A DNA stretch of 60,869 nt, taken from assembly GCF_002155965.1 (NCBI RefSeq), contig NZ_MUMH01000116.1:1-60869 (forward strand), written 5' to 3'. This DNA comes from Allokutzneria sp. NRRL B-24872. GTDB lineage: Bacteria; Actinomycetota; Actinomycetes; Mycobacteriales; Pseudonocardiaceae. Made by a program: the position numbers and the translations under genes. Below are positions 30,226-37,894 of this stretch, in pieces (position 1 is the stretch's first letter; each line of letters opens with the position of its first letter). A model generated the notes under the pieces. It had not been told where the DNA came from and made no database searches. It saw only the letters and a program-made list of their open reading frames with translations.

Positions 30226-31128
30226 CTAGCGGTTTTCCGGCTCCGCCTGGCCGACAACGCGGGCGTACATCCGGCCAGGGCTCGGAGTGGTCGGCGGAGT
30301 GAGGAAACCCGGTAGGGAAGGCACATTCGCGGCGAAGGGTCGCAGCCGCTGGTACAGCTCGACGGCGTCGGCGGGGCGGTGCTCGGGGTCCTTCTCCAGC
30401 AGTTGGAGCACGAGCGCGTTGAGCTCCTGCGGGACGCCGAGGACGGCGGGAGGCCGCTCCTTCACCTGCTTCTCGAAGATCGCGTAGGCGGTGGGGCCGG
30501 TGAAGAGCTGGTGCCCCGTCAACATTTCGTGCAGCACGCAGCCGAGGGCGTAGAGATCGCTGCGCGGACCGGCGACACCGCGCTGGATCTGCTCGGGAGC
30601 CATGTACGACGGGGTGCCGAGGAGCTGGCCGGCACGCGTGAACTGGGCGACATCGCTCTCCCGAAGTACGGCGAGACCGAAATCGAGCACCTTCACGCTG
30701 CCGTCAGGGCACAGCATCAGGTTGGTGGGCTTGAGATCCCGGTGACAGATCGCCAGCGCGTGCGCGGCCGTCAGCACGGCGCACGCCTGCGCGGCGACGG
30801 ACGCGGCCCACGGGACGGGAACGGGACCGAGCTCACCGACGAGATCGGAGACGGTGACGCCGTCGATGAACTGCATCACCTGGAACAGCCGGTGATCCAC
30901 GGTGCCGAAGTCGTAGAGCACGGGCGCGCCAGGATGCTCCAAGCGAGCGAGGATGCGCGCCTCGCGGACGAAACGCCGCTCAAGCTCGTCGTCGGGACCA
31001 CCGGGCAACTGGAGGAACTTCACCGCGACGCGTCGGTCGAGGTGCTTGTCGTGCCCCCGGTACACCGCGCCCATCCCGCCGCGCCCGAGCGGCAGGTCTT
31101 CGAGCAGATAGCGGTCGGCGACGAGCAT
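30226..31128 (-). CDS. soluble serine/threonine protein kinase
   Basis: A Hanks-type kinase of 300 residues without a transmembrane or sensor domain. The glycine loop is LGRGGMGAVYRG (residues 14-25), the ATP lysine is in RVAVKFLQ (Lys37), the catalytic loop is CHRDLKPTN, the magnesium loop is LDFGLA and the APE motif is YMAPEQI. After the kinase fold only about 25 residues remain (PSLPGFLTPPTTPSPGRMY), with Thr/Pro sites that could be autophosphorylated. The ATG lies 3 bp after the methylase-like gene and its GAGGAG site is inside that gene, so they are one operon. The divergent PP2C phosphatase gene is a natural counterpart. Substrates unknown. Confidence 0.93.
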   Translation of the reverse strand: MLVADRYLLEDLPLGRGGMGAVYRGHDKHLDRRVAVKFLQLPGGPDDELERRFVREARILARLEHPGAPVLYDFGTVDHRLFQVMQFIDGVTVSDLVGELGPVPVPWAASVAAQACAVLTAAHALAICHRDLKPTNLMLCPDGSVKVLDFGLAVLRESDVAQFTRAGQLLGTPSYMAPEQIQRGVAGPRSDLYALGCVLHEMLTGHQLFTGPTAYAIFEKQVKERPPAVLGVPQELNALVLQLLEKDPEHRPADAVELYQRLRPFAANVPSLPGFLTPPTTPSPGRMYARVVGQAEPENR

Positions 31129-31131
31129 CCA

Positions 31132-32871
31132 CTAGCTCCTCGGTCCCAGGCTGCCATCGACGAGTCCGTCGAAGCCTAGCCGGACAAGCGCCTGCCCGGC
31201 GGCGGCGGTCTCGCGCAGCGCGTCGGCCAGCTCGGCGAGGCGGCGGAACGCGGCACCGTACGCGCGCTGCTCGGCGAGGGAGAGCCGGGGCAGCTGCGTG
31301 CGTCGCGCGTCGACGCGGCTGGAGCCGAGGTGAGCGCGGTGGTCGCCCGCACGCAGCGCTCCGGCGAGGAAGTCGGCGTCCATCCGCTCGGGGTCGACCC
31401 GGTACGCCGCGAGGTGCGCGCCGAGCGTGACCGGCGCGGTGGCCACGCGCGCGATGCCGAGCGGCGAAGCGATCACGTCGCCGGGCTCGGCCGTGACCAG
31501 GTCGGAACCGCCAGCGCGGCCGGTCGGGGTGAGGCCGTCGGCGAGGTCGTCGAAGGTGAGCACGAGCTGGTCGCCGTCGCTCATCCTGGCGGGGGAGTGC
31601 CGCACCGACACCAACCCGGCCTTCAGCAGCTCGCCGAGCGTCGTGGTGGGCAGCGACCTGCGGCGCGCGAACACGTCAAGCTCGGGGGCAGCCGCTGGTG
31701 CCAGGTCGCGAAAGCGTTGCAGCGCAGAGGAGAACTCGCCGCCGAGATCGCGGTTGCCGCCCCGGTGCCGCGCCGGGCTGACGTCCACGTCGTCATCGAG
31801 GAGGTCGATGATGCGGACCTGGTCACCGGCATCGAGGTTCACTGTGGACAGATCGGCGTCGGCCTCCATCAGGATCAGCTGGGACGGCGGGCGTTCCTGC
31901 GGCTCCGGGCGGCGCAGCAGCCACAGGTCCGAGCCCGTCGCCGGGAGCGTCACCACCGCGCGCAGTGCCCCCGCGCGCAACAGGTTGCCTCGGATGCGCC
32001 GACCGGGACGACGGCTCGCGGCGGCGCTGGGCAACAGGATCGCGACGCGTCCGCCGGGCCGCACGTGCGCGAGGCAGTGCTGGACCCACGCCAGCTCCGG
32101 CTCCCCGCGCGGCGGCAGACCGTACTCCCAGCGGGGGTCGCCGGTCAGCTCCGCATAGCCCCACTTGGTGTCGCCGAACGGCGGCTCGCACACAACGGCA
32201 TCGGCCTGAAGGTCGGGGAAACCGTTCTGTCGCAAGGAATCCGCGCACACGACTTCGGACGAGAGCCCGTGCAGGACCAGGCGCGCCTCGGCGATCTTGG
32301 CCTGCACGGGATCGATGTCCTGGCCGAAAACCCGGTCGGGAGAGCCGCCGAGCAGCAGTGTGCCCAGTCCGCACGCCGGGTCCAGCACCGTGCCGGTGCC
32401 CGCGCCCGTCAAGCGGATCATCAGCTCGGCGACCTCGGGTGAAGTGACGGTCAGCCGCCGCGAGTGCGCCTCCACGTAGCGCTCGCAGAGCAGGTCGAGC
32501 GCGGTCGCCGGGCCGTTCTCCCTGGCCAGGTCGAGGATCGCCTCGGTGTCGTTGGGCATGGCGCCCGCGGTGAAGAAACCCGCCTCGCGCAGCAGCAGGA
32601 CCGCGGCCGAGGCGACCAACTCGCCGAGCCGGAGATCGTCGCCCTCCGCGCGCAGCCGCTGCCACGCGCGGTCGGCGAGGGACAGCTCGTAGGACTTGCC
32701 GTTGCGGCGCAACCAGTCCTCGACCTCGCGCAGCGAGAACAGCGGGCTGGTCGCCGTGCCGCCGACCGGCTGCGGGAAGTCCTCGTGGCGGCGCCGCCAG
32801 TTGCTCACCGCGGCACGGCCCACGTCGACGAGACGCGCGATGTCACCCGCGTTGACCGTGGCCTCACTCAT
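31132..32871 (-). CDS. N6-adenine DNA methylase-like protein with altered catalytic motif
   Basis: A 579-residue protein built like a fused HsdM/HsdS: an N-terminal helix-turn-helix (residues 8-55, DIARLVDVGRAAVSNWRRRH ... SLREVEDWLRRNGK), an HsdM-like N6-methylase domain (about 120-330) with SAM motif VLDPACGLGTLLLGG and FGQDIDPVQAKIAEARL, and a C-terminal specificity-like region (about 400-579) ending in LPRLSLAEQRAYGAAFRRLAELADAL. The catalytic (D/N)PP(F/Y/W) motif reads CEPPFGDTKWG: the DNA (gag codon at about 32190) clearly encodes Glu, which would be expected to impair methyl transfer. There is no restriction subunit nearby. It may act as a DNA-binding regulator rather than an enzyme; that is inference. 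Confidence 0.85.
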   Translation of the reverse strand: MSEATVNAGDIARLVDVGRAAVSNWRRRHEDFPQPVGGTATSPLFSLREVEDWLRRNGKSYELSLADRAWQRLRAEGDDLRLGELVASAAVLLLREAGFFTAGAMPNDTEAILDLARENGPATALDLLCERYVEAHSRRLTVTSPEVAELMIRLTGAGTGTVLDPACGLGTLLLGGSPDRVFGQDIDPVQAKIAEARLVLHGLSSEVVCADSLRQNGFPDLQADAVVCEPPFGDTKWGYAELTGDPRWEYGLPPRGEPELAWVQHCLAHVRPGGRVAILLPSAAASRRPGRRIRGNLLRAGALRAVVTLPATGSDLWLLRRPEPQERPPSQLILMEADADLSTVNLDAGDQVRIIDLLDDDVDVSPARHRGGNRDLGGEFSSALQRFRDLAPAAAPELDVFARRRSLPTTTLGELLKAGLVSVRHSPARMSDGDQLVLTFDDLADGLTPTGRAGGSDLVTAEPGDVIASPLGIARVATAPVTLGAHLAAYRVDPERMDADFLAGALRAGDHRAHLGSSRVDARRTQLPRLSLAEQRAYGAAFRRLAELADALRETAAAGQALVRLGFDGLVDGSLGPRS

Positions 32872-32911
32872 CCGCCCAATGTAGCAGCGCGCGCATGCAC
32901 AGCCGACTTGC

Positions 32912-32940
32912 TTGTGAACTCAGTTCACAGGTGTTCTACT
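32912..32940 (+). promoter_or_regulatory. leaderless PP2C promoter overlapped by a perfect 17-bp palindrome
   Basis: TGTGAACT-C-AGTTCACA at 32913-32929 is perfectly symmetric around one base. It overlaps a TTGTGA -35 box (32912-32917); a TCTACT -10 box (32935-32940) follows after 17 bp, and the PP2C ATG starts 7 bases later, implying a leaderless mRNA. The palindrome lies in the 75-bp gap to the divergent methylase-like gene, so one regulator could control both directions. The nearby helix-turn-helix of the methylase-like protein is an obvious but unproven candidate. Confidence 0.75.
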
Positions 32941-32946
32941 GGGGGC

Positions 32947-33747
32947 ATGACACACAGCTTGCGCGTCGCGATCGGCTCCGACCCCGGGCCGCACCGAGCG
33001 GAGAACGAGGACTCCGCGCTGTTCGGCCGGAGCCTGCTCGCGGTCGCCGATGGCATGGGCGGTCACGTCCACGGCGAGGTGGCCAGCTCGGCGACCATCG
33101 GCGCCCTCGTCGACCTCGACACCTGGACCGAGGGCGTTGACCTGCGCGAACGCGACACGCTCGGCCTCGTCCGGGACGGCGTGGCCGAGGCGGCGCGCCG
33201 ACTGGACGTGCTGGCCGACGCCGATCCCGAGCTGCGCGGCATGGGGACCACGGTCACGGCGCTGCTCTGGGACGGCAGCGGCTTCGCGGTGGCCCACGTC
33301 GGGGACTCGCGCGCTTACGTGCTGCGTGACGGCCTGCTCGGCCAGATCACTCACGACCACACGATGGTCCAGTCCCTCGTCGACGCGGGGCGGCTCACGG
33401 CGGAGGAGGCCGAGCGGCACCCGCGTCGCTCCGTGCTCATGCGCACCCTCCAGGCGGGCAACGCCTTCGAGCCGGACCTGTTCCGCGTCGACGCCCACGT
33501 GGGCGACCGCTTCCTGCTGTGCTCCGACGGCCTGACCGACGTCGTCGGCGACCACGCCGTGCGCGAGGCGCTGGCCTCCGCGGCCGAACCGGCCGAGGCC
33601 GTGCACTGGCTGATCACGCTGGCCGTGCGCGCGGGCGGGCCGGACAACATCACCTGCGTGGTCGCCGACGTGGTGCAGGAGGAGACTCCCGCCGAGCGGA
33701 TCACCGTTGGCGCACACCGTCTTCTCGGCTCCCGCGCCGCGAGCTGA
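32947..33747 (+). CDS. PP2C-family serine/threonine protein phosphatase
   Basis: A 266-residue metal-dependent phosphatase (PstP-like catalytic domain without membrane anchor) that removes phosphate from Ser/Thr residues. Metal-binding and core motifs are visible: RAENEDSALF, AVADGMGGHVHGE (around residues 32-44), MGTTVTALLWDG, VAHVGDSRAYVLRDG, LCSDGLTDVV and GGPDNITCVVADV. The ATG at 32947 is 7 bases after a -10 box; the longer open frame upstream overlaps the divergent gene and is rejected. It faces the kinase/methylase-like operon across a shared palindrome, suggesting a kinase-phosphatase pair. Confidence 0.93.
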   Translation: MTHSLRVAIGSDPGPHRAENEDSALFGRSLLAVADGMGGHVHGEVASSATIGALVDLDTWTEGVDLRERDTLGLVRDGVAEAARRLDVLADADPELRGMGTTVTALLWDGSGFAVAHVGDSRAYVLRDGLLGQITHDHTMVQSLVDAGRLTAEEAERHPRRSVLMRTLQAGNAFEPDLFRVDAHVGDRFLLCSDGLTDVVGDHAVREALASAAEPAEAVHWLITLAVRAGGPDNITCVVADVVQEETPAERITVGAHRLLGSRAAS

Positions 33748-33759
33748 GCGCGCCGCGCC

Positions 33760-34058
33760 GGGTTTGCCGGTCTTCAAAGCCCTTCGTTCGATCACCGCGA
33801 ACCCCGGCGTGGCAGACGGGTGTGCTCCACTGTCGATCATGACCAACCAGCACGAATCCACGTGACGCGAGGGTTTGTGGTGGTTGAAGACCGCCGCAGC
33901 GGGGGTTGGGGGGCTTGAAGACCAGCAAACCCCCTTGTCGATCATCGTTGACCGCCGCGTACCCCGCGTGAGCCGAGGGGAGCCGCCGCCAAACCGGCGC
34001 GGGCGAGGCGTGCCGACGATGGGGCCACGGCGCCGAGGGCTTGAAGACCGGCGAACCC
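33760..34058. repeat. cluster of degenerate 22-bp repeats in a gene-free stretch
   Basis: The 403-bp gap between the PP2C and M1 peptidase genes holds GGGCTTGAAGACCAGCAAACCC at 33911-33932, a close copy at 34037-34058, and an inverted copy (GGGTTTGCCGG-TCTTCAAAGCCC) at 33760-33782, with a partial unit at 33871-33892. A second short motif, TGTCGATCAT followed by GACC, occurs near 33831 and 33936. I see no convincing gene, though several short frames are open. These look like remnants of a dispersed repeat family different from the 30-bp palindrome arrays. Confidence 0.65.
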
Positions 34059-34150
34059 GAGGGCGTGCAGGGCGTCGCGGCCAGGCTTCGGCGCGGGACG
34101 AATGCTCGGCCGCCTACAACCGCGCGTCACGCTGACGGCGTACAAGACGC

Positions 34151-35539
34151 GTGAAGCACATTCGTCATCTCGTGGCACTGGCCCTCGCGCTGGTCCTCAT
34201 CGCGCCGCCCGCGCACGCGGCCGGGCTCGGCGACCCGATCTTCCCCAACGACGGCGACACCGGGTACCGCGTCACCCACTACGCGCTCGACTTCGCTTGG
34301 CAGGCACCGAAAAGGCCGTTCGAGGCCACCGCGACCGTCGAGGCCGAGGCGACGCAGGCGCTGTCGAGCTTCACCCTCGACTTCGCGGGCAACCAGCTCC
34401 GCGAGGTCACAGTGGACGGTGCCGCCGCGACGACCAAGCGCGTGGGCGACAAGCTCACCGTCACCCCGGCCAAAGCCGTTGCAGCACGACAGCGCTTCAC
34501 CGCGACCGTCCGCTACACCGCCGATCCGACCTTGCAACGCAGGCGAAGCGATGCGATCAGCGTCTACGGCTGGATTCCCACGCCCGACGGCACCGTCGTC
34601 TACCCGCAGCCCAACGGCGCGCGGCTGATCTTCCCCAACAACGACCACCCGAGCCAGAAGGCGCCGATCTCGATCACGATCTCCACCCCGGCCGACATCA
34701 CCGCCGTGGCGACCGGAACCCTGAAATCCCGCACGGCGATCGCCGGGAACCGCGTTCGCTGGAGCTACGACTCGCCGCAGCCCGTCGCGACGCAGCTCAT
34801 CGGCCTCGCGATCGGCAAGTTCACCGTCACCAACAGCACCGGGCCCAACGGGCTGCCGCTGCGCGACGTCGTACCGACCGACCTCGTCCAGCAGGTCGAG
34901 AAGTACCGCACCCGCACTCCCGGGCACCTGGAGTGGATGGAGAAGCGGGTCGGCAAGTACCCCTTCGACAACTACGGAATCCTTGTGGCGCACACGGATC
35001 TCGGTGTCGCGCTGGAGACGCAGACGCTGTCGATGTTCCCGGAGGGCGACCTCGCCGGCTCCGAGAGCGCGGCCGAGAAGGACATGATCCACGAGCTCGC
35101 GCACCAGTGGTTCGGCAACAGCGTCACCGTCCGGCAGTGGTCGGACCTGTGGCTCTCCGAGGGCCACGCGCAGTTCTACCAACGCCTCTACGCCGCCGAG
35201 AAGGGCTGGGAGAACCTGGAGTCGAAGATGCGCGAGATCCACTCGCAGCACGACTCGTGGCGCTCCACCTACGGCCCGCCCGCCAAGCCGACCGAGCCGA
35301 AGCTGTTCAGCCGCATGGTCTACGACGGTTCCGCGCTGGTGCTCTACGCGCTGCGCCAGAAGGTCGGCGCCGCCACCTTCGAGAAGATCGAGCGCGCGTG
35401 GGTCGCCCAGTACCGGGACAAGGCGGCGAGCACGGCCGACTACATCGCGCTGGCCTCACGGGAGTCCGGCACCGACCTGACGGCCTTCCTCCGCTCCTGG
35501 CTCTACGACGCCAAGACCCCGCCCATGCCCGGCTGGTAG
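34151..35539 (+). CDS. secreted M1 family metallopeptidase
   Basis: An exported zinc aminopeptidase-like enzyme of 462 residues. The signal peptide is KHIRHLVALALALVLIAPPAHA (cleavage near residue 23), followed by an N-terminal beta domain (GYRVTHYALDFAWQ ...). The catalytic motif is HELAHQWFG (His314, Glu315, His318) with the third ligand Glu337 in WLSEGHAQF, exactly 18 residues after the second His, as in M1 enzymes. The C-terminal helical domain is short compared with full-length aminopeptidase N. The M1 exopeptidase motif GAMEN is replaced by GVALETQT, so substrate handling may differ. Start GTG at 34151. Confidence 0.93.
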   Translation: MKHIRHLVALALALVLIAPPAHAAGLGDPIFPNDGDTGYRVTHYALDFAWQAPKRPFEATATVEAEATQALSSFTLDFAGNQLREVTVDGAAATTKRVGDKLTVTPAKAVAARQRFTATVRYTADPTLQRRRSDAISVYGWIPTPDGTVVYPQPNGARLIFPNNDHPSQKAPISITISTPADITAVATGTLKSRTAIAGNRVRWSYDSPQPVATQLIGLAIGKFTVTNSTGPNGLPLRDVVPTDLVQQVEKYRTRTPGHLEWMEKRVGKYPFDNYGILVAHTDLGVALETQTLSMFPEGDLAGSESAAEKDMIHELAHQWFGNSVTVRQWSDLWLSEGHAQFYQRLYAAEKGWENLESKMREIHSQHDSWRSTYGPPAKPTEPKLFSRMVYDGSALVLYALRQKVGAATFEKIERAWVAQYRDKAASTADYIALASRESGTDLTAFLRSWLYDAKTPPMPGW

Positions 35540-35540
35540 C

Positions 35541-36449
35541 TCACTTGCCGTCGGACTGCTCGGCGAGGAAGCGCTCGAACTCCTCGCCGAGCTCGTCGGC
35601 GGTGGGCATGCGCTCGTTGGACTCCGCGAGCAGGCTGCGCTCGCCGACCGCCTCGGTGAAGGTGTCGTACTGGCGCTCCAGGCCGCGCACGACCTCGGAG
35701 ACCTCGTCGGACTCCGAGACCTGGCGCTCGATCTCCTCGTTGGTGCGCTCGGCGGCTTCGCGCAGGCCTCGGTCGGGCAGCTCAAGAGCGGCGACGGAGC
35801 CGACGGCGTCGAGCAGGCGCAGACCCGCCTCGGGGTAGACCGACTGCGACAGGTAGTGCGGCACGTGCGCTGCGTAACCGATCGCGTCGTGACCGGCCTC
35901 GCCGAGACGCAGCTCCAGCAGAGCGGACGCGCTGCCCGGCACCTGGATGCGGTTGAAGACCTGGGCGTAGTCCGCGACCAGCTCGCCACGCGTCGCGTGC
36001 GCGGTGACGCCGAGCGGGCGGGTGTGCGGAGTGCCCATCGGGATGCCGTGGAAGCCCACGGTCAGCCGGACGCCCCAGCGCTCGATCAGGCCGCGCACCG
36101 CCGCGATGAAGCGCTCCCACTGGTTGTCCGGCTCAGGGCCGGTGAGCAGCAGGAACGGCGTGCCCGCGGTGTCGTGCATCAGCCGAACGACCAGCTCGGG
36201 AGCCTCGTAGGCGGCCCAGTGGTCGGTCGCGTAGGTCATCGCGGGGCGGCGTGAGCGGTAGTCGATCAGGGAGTCCACGTCGAAGCGCGCGATGACACGG
36301 CCTTCGAGCGAGTCCACCAGGTGCTCGGCCAGCACGCGACCGGCGCCGCCGGCGTCCATGAACCCGTCCAGGTTGTGCAGCAGCACGGCGCCGTCGAGGT
36401 CGGGGACGTCGGAGTCCACCTCCACCAGCTGTTCCGGTTCCAGTGCCAC
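35541..36449 (-). CDS. PAC2 family protein
   Basis: A 302-residue member of the PAC2 (proteasome assembly chaperone 2-like, PF09754) family found in nearly all actinobacteria that carry proteasomes. The domain runs from DVPDLDGAVLLHNLDGFMDAGGAGRVLAEHL to about residue 230, with VGFHGIPMGTPHTRP in the middle; the last 60 residues are a charged coiled coil (EEIERQVSESDEVSEVVRGLERQYDTF). Start is GTG at 36447-36449 with GGGAGG ahead. A role in proteasome-related assembly or ATP-dependent chaperoning is suggested by the family name but not proven in bacteria. Confidence 0.9.
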   Translation of the reverse strand: MALEPEQLVEVDSDVPDLDGAVLLHNLDGFMDAGGAGRVLAEHLVDSLEGRVIARFDVDSLIDYRSRRPAMTYATDHWAAYEAPELVVRLMHDTAGTPFLLLTGPEPDNQWERFIAAVRGLIERWGVRLTVGFHGIPMGTPHTRPLGVTAHATRGELVADYAQVFNRIQVPGSASALLELRLGEAGHDAIGYAAHVPHYLSQSVYPEAGLRLLDAVGSVAALELPDRGLREAAERTNEEIERQVSESDEVSEVVRGLERQYDTFTEAVGERSLLAESNERMPTADELGEEFERFLAEQSDGK

Positions 36450-36585
36450 CGCTGCCTCCCAGTACCCGACCGACTCTTGCTCTTGCCTCTGCTGATCCCC
36501 AACGCGTGAAGGTGGCGGGGCATTCCTGTGATCCTGCTCGCCCGCTTACCGCGCCCGGACCGTTCAGCATGCTAAGGATTGCACG

Positions 36586-37341
36586 GTGATCTGGTGGCAC
36601 GCGGTCGTCATCTTCGTCGCCGGGGTCTGGGCGGGCACGATCAACACGGTCGTCGGCTCGGGGACCCTGGTGACCTTCCCGGTGCTCGTCGCGCTCGGCT
36701 ACCCGCCGGTGACGGCGACGACGTCCAACGCGATCGGCCTCGCGCCCGGCACCATCAGCGGCGCCATCGGCTACCGCGAGGAGCTGCGCGGGCAGGGCCC
36801 GAGGCTGCTGCGTTTCAGCGCCGCCTCGCTGCTCGGCGCGATCGGCGGCACCGTCCTGCTGCTGTCGCTGCCCAAGGACGCCTTCGAGGCCATCGTGCCG
36901 GTGCTGGTCGGCCTGGCCGTGGTGCTGGTGGTCATCCAGCCGCGCGTGTCGAAGTGGGTCGCCTCCCGCAAGAGCGCGGCCGCGACCGGCAGCGGCTTCC
37001 TGCTGCTGTTCCTGATCTTCCTGATCGGCATCTACGGCGGCTACTTCACCGCCGCTCAGGGCGTGATGCTGGTCGCGGTGATGGGCATGCTGATGGCGGA
37101 GCCCCTGCAACGCCTCAACGGCATCAAGAACGTGCTCTCCGCGGTGGTGAACGTGGTCGCGGGCGCGATCTACGCCTTCGTCGCGCCGGTGAGCTGGCCG
37201 GTGGTGGGCCTGCTCGCCGCGGGCTCGGTGCTCGGCGGCGTGCTCGGCGCGAAGATCGGCAGGAAGCTCTCGCCGACCGTGCTGCGCGGGGTGATCGTCG
37301 TGGTCGGCGTCGCTGCCGTCATCCACCTGCTCGTGCAGTGA
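36586..37341 (+). CDS. TauE/SafE family sulfite/anion exporter
   Basis: An integral membrane protein of 251 residues with about eight helices. The family mark is the repeated GxxxGxxxGxGG-like segment: VWAGTINTVVGSGTLVTFPVLVALGYPPVTATTSNAIGL near the front, and YGGYFTAAQGVMLVAVMGML in the second half. Members export sulfite, sulfoacetate or other organic anions. A TAAGGAT box at 36573-36579 lies 7 bases before the GTG start, so the message is probably leaderless. Its 3' end overlaps the convergent acetyltransferase gene by 23 bases. Confidence 0.9.
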   Translation: MIWWHAVVIFVAGVWAGTINTVVGSGTLVTFPVLVALGYPPVTATTSNAIGLAPGTISGAIGYREELRGQGPRLLRFSAASLLGAIGGTVLLLSLPKDAFEAIVPVLVGLAVVLVVIQPRVSKWVASRKSAAATGSGFLLLFLIFLIGIYGGYFTAAQGVMLVAVMGMLMAEPLQRLNGIKNVLSAVVNVVAGAIYAFVAPVSWPVVGLLAAGSVLGGVLGAKIGRKLSPTVLRGVIVVVGVAAVIHLLVQ

Positions 37342-37867
37342 GCCACTCGTCCTTGGTCAGCGCGTACTCGACCTCGCCGTGCTCGGTGCCGGGCAGCGGG
37401 TCCTCGAACTCCTCGTGATAGGTGCGGATGTGCTTCAGCCCGCACTTCTCCATCACGCGCCGCGACCCGGAGTTCACGAACATCGTGTTCGCGGTGACGC
37501 GCTGAAGGCCCGCCTCGCGGAAGCCCCAGCCGATCAGCGCGAGTGAGCCCTCGGTCGCGTACCCCTTGCCCCACGCGGACTTCCGCAGCCGATAGCCCAG
37601 TTCGAGCTCGCCATCCGGCGCGCCCTCGTTGGGGCTGAGGGCGAACCAGCCCAGGAACTGGCCATCGCGGTCCTCGGCCGCCCAGTAGCCGGAGTCCTCG
37701 CGCAGGAAGCCCGGCAGAATCCGGTTCTCGACCTCTTCGCGCGGGGTGGGCACGCTGTCGATGTAGCGCATGACCTCGGGGTCGCCGTCCAGCTCGACGA
37801 GTTTGTCCACATCGGACTCGGTGAACCGGCGCAGCACCAGGCGTTCGGTCTCCAGGAAGACGTGCAT
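37319..37867 (-). CDS. GNAT family N-acetyltransferase (RimJ-like)
   Basis: A 182-residue acetyltransferase. The front LETERLVLRRFTESDVDKLVEL is typical of the RimJ/RimL group, the acetyl-CoA loop is LRKSAWGKGYATEGSLALIGWGF (around residues 95-117), and NTMFVNSGSRRVMEKCGLKHIRTYH completes the fold. The ATG at 37865-37867 begins exactly at the conserved N terminus; a longer frame reads 9 extra codons. It follows the DUF4173 gene by 27 bp on the same strand, so they may be co-transcribed. The acceptor (protein N terminus, antibiotic or small amine) is unknown. Confidence 0.9.
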   Translation of the reverse strand: MHVFLETERLVLRRFTESDVDKLVELDGDPEVMRYIDSVPTPREEVENRILPGFLREDSGYWAAEDRDGQFLGWFALSPNEGAPDGELELGYRLRKSAWGKGYATEGSLALIGWGFREAGLQRVTANTMFVNSGSRRVMEKCGLKHIRTYHEEFEDPLPGTEHGEVEYALTKDEWLTARAGG

Positions 37868-37894
37868 GGGCAGATGGTCGCACGGGCCCTCCAC

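Noticed and set aside
31132-32871. Functional type I restriction-modification locus
   Set aside because: There is no HsdR gene or other nuclease partner, and the catalytic motif is EPPF.
30226-33747. Complete Pgl or BREX phage-defence system
   Set aside because: Only kinase- and methylase-like genes are present; PglY, PglZ and Brx components are missing and the methylase is of another type.
36503-37326. Minus-strand frame opposite the TauE/SafE gene
   Set aside because: The His/Asp/Arg/Gln-rich translation is typical of antisense frames; the plus-strand membrane protein is clear.
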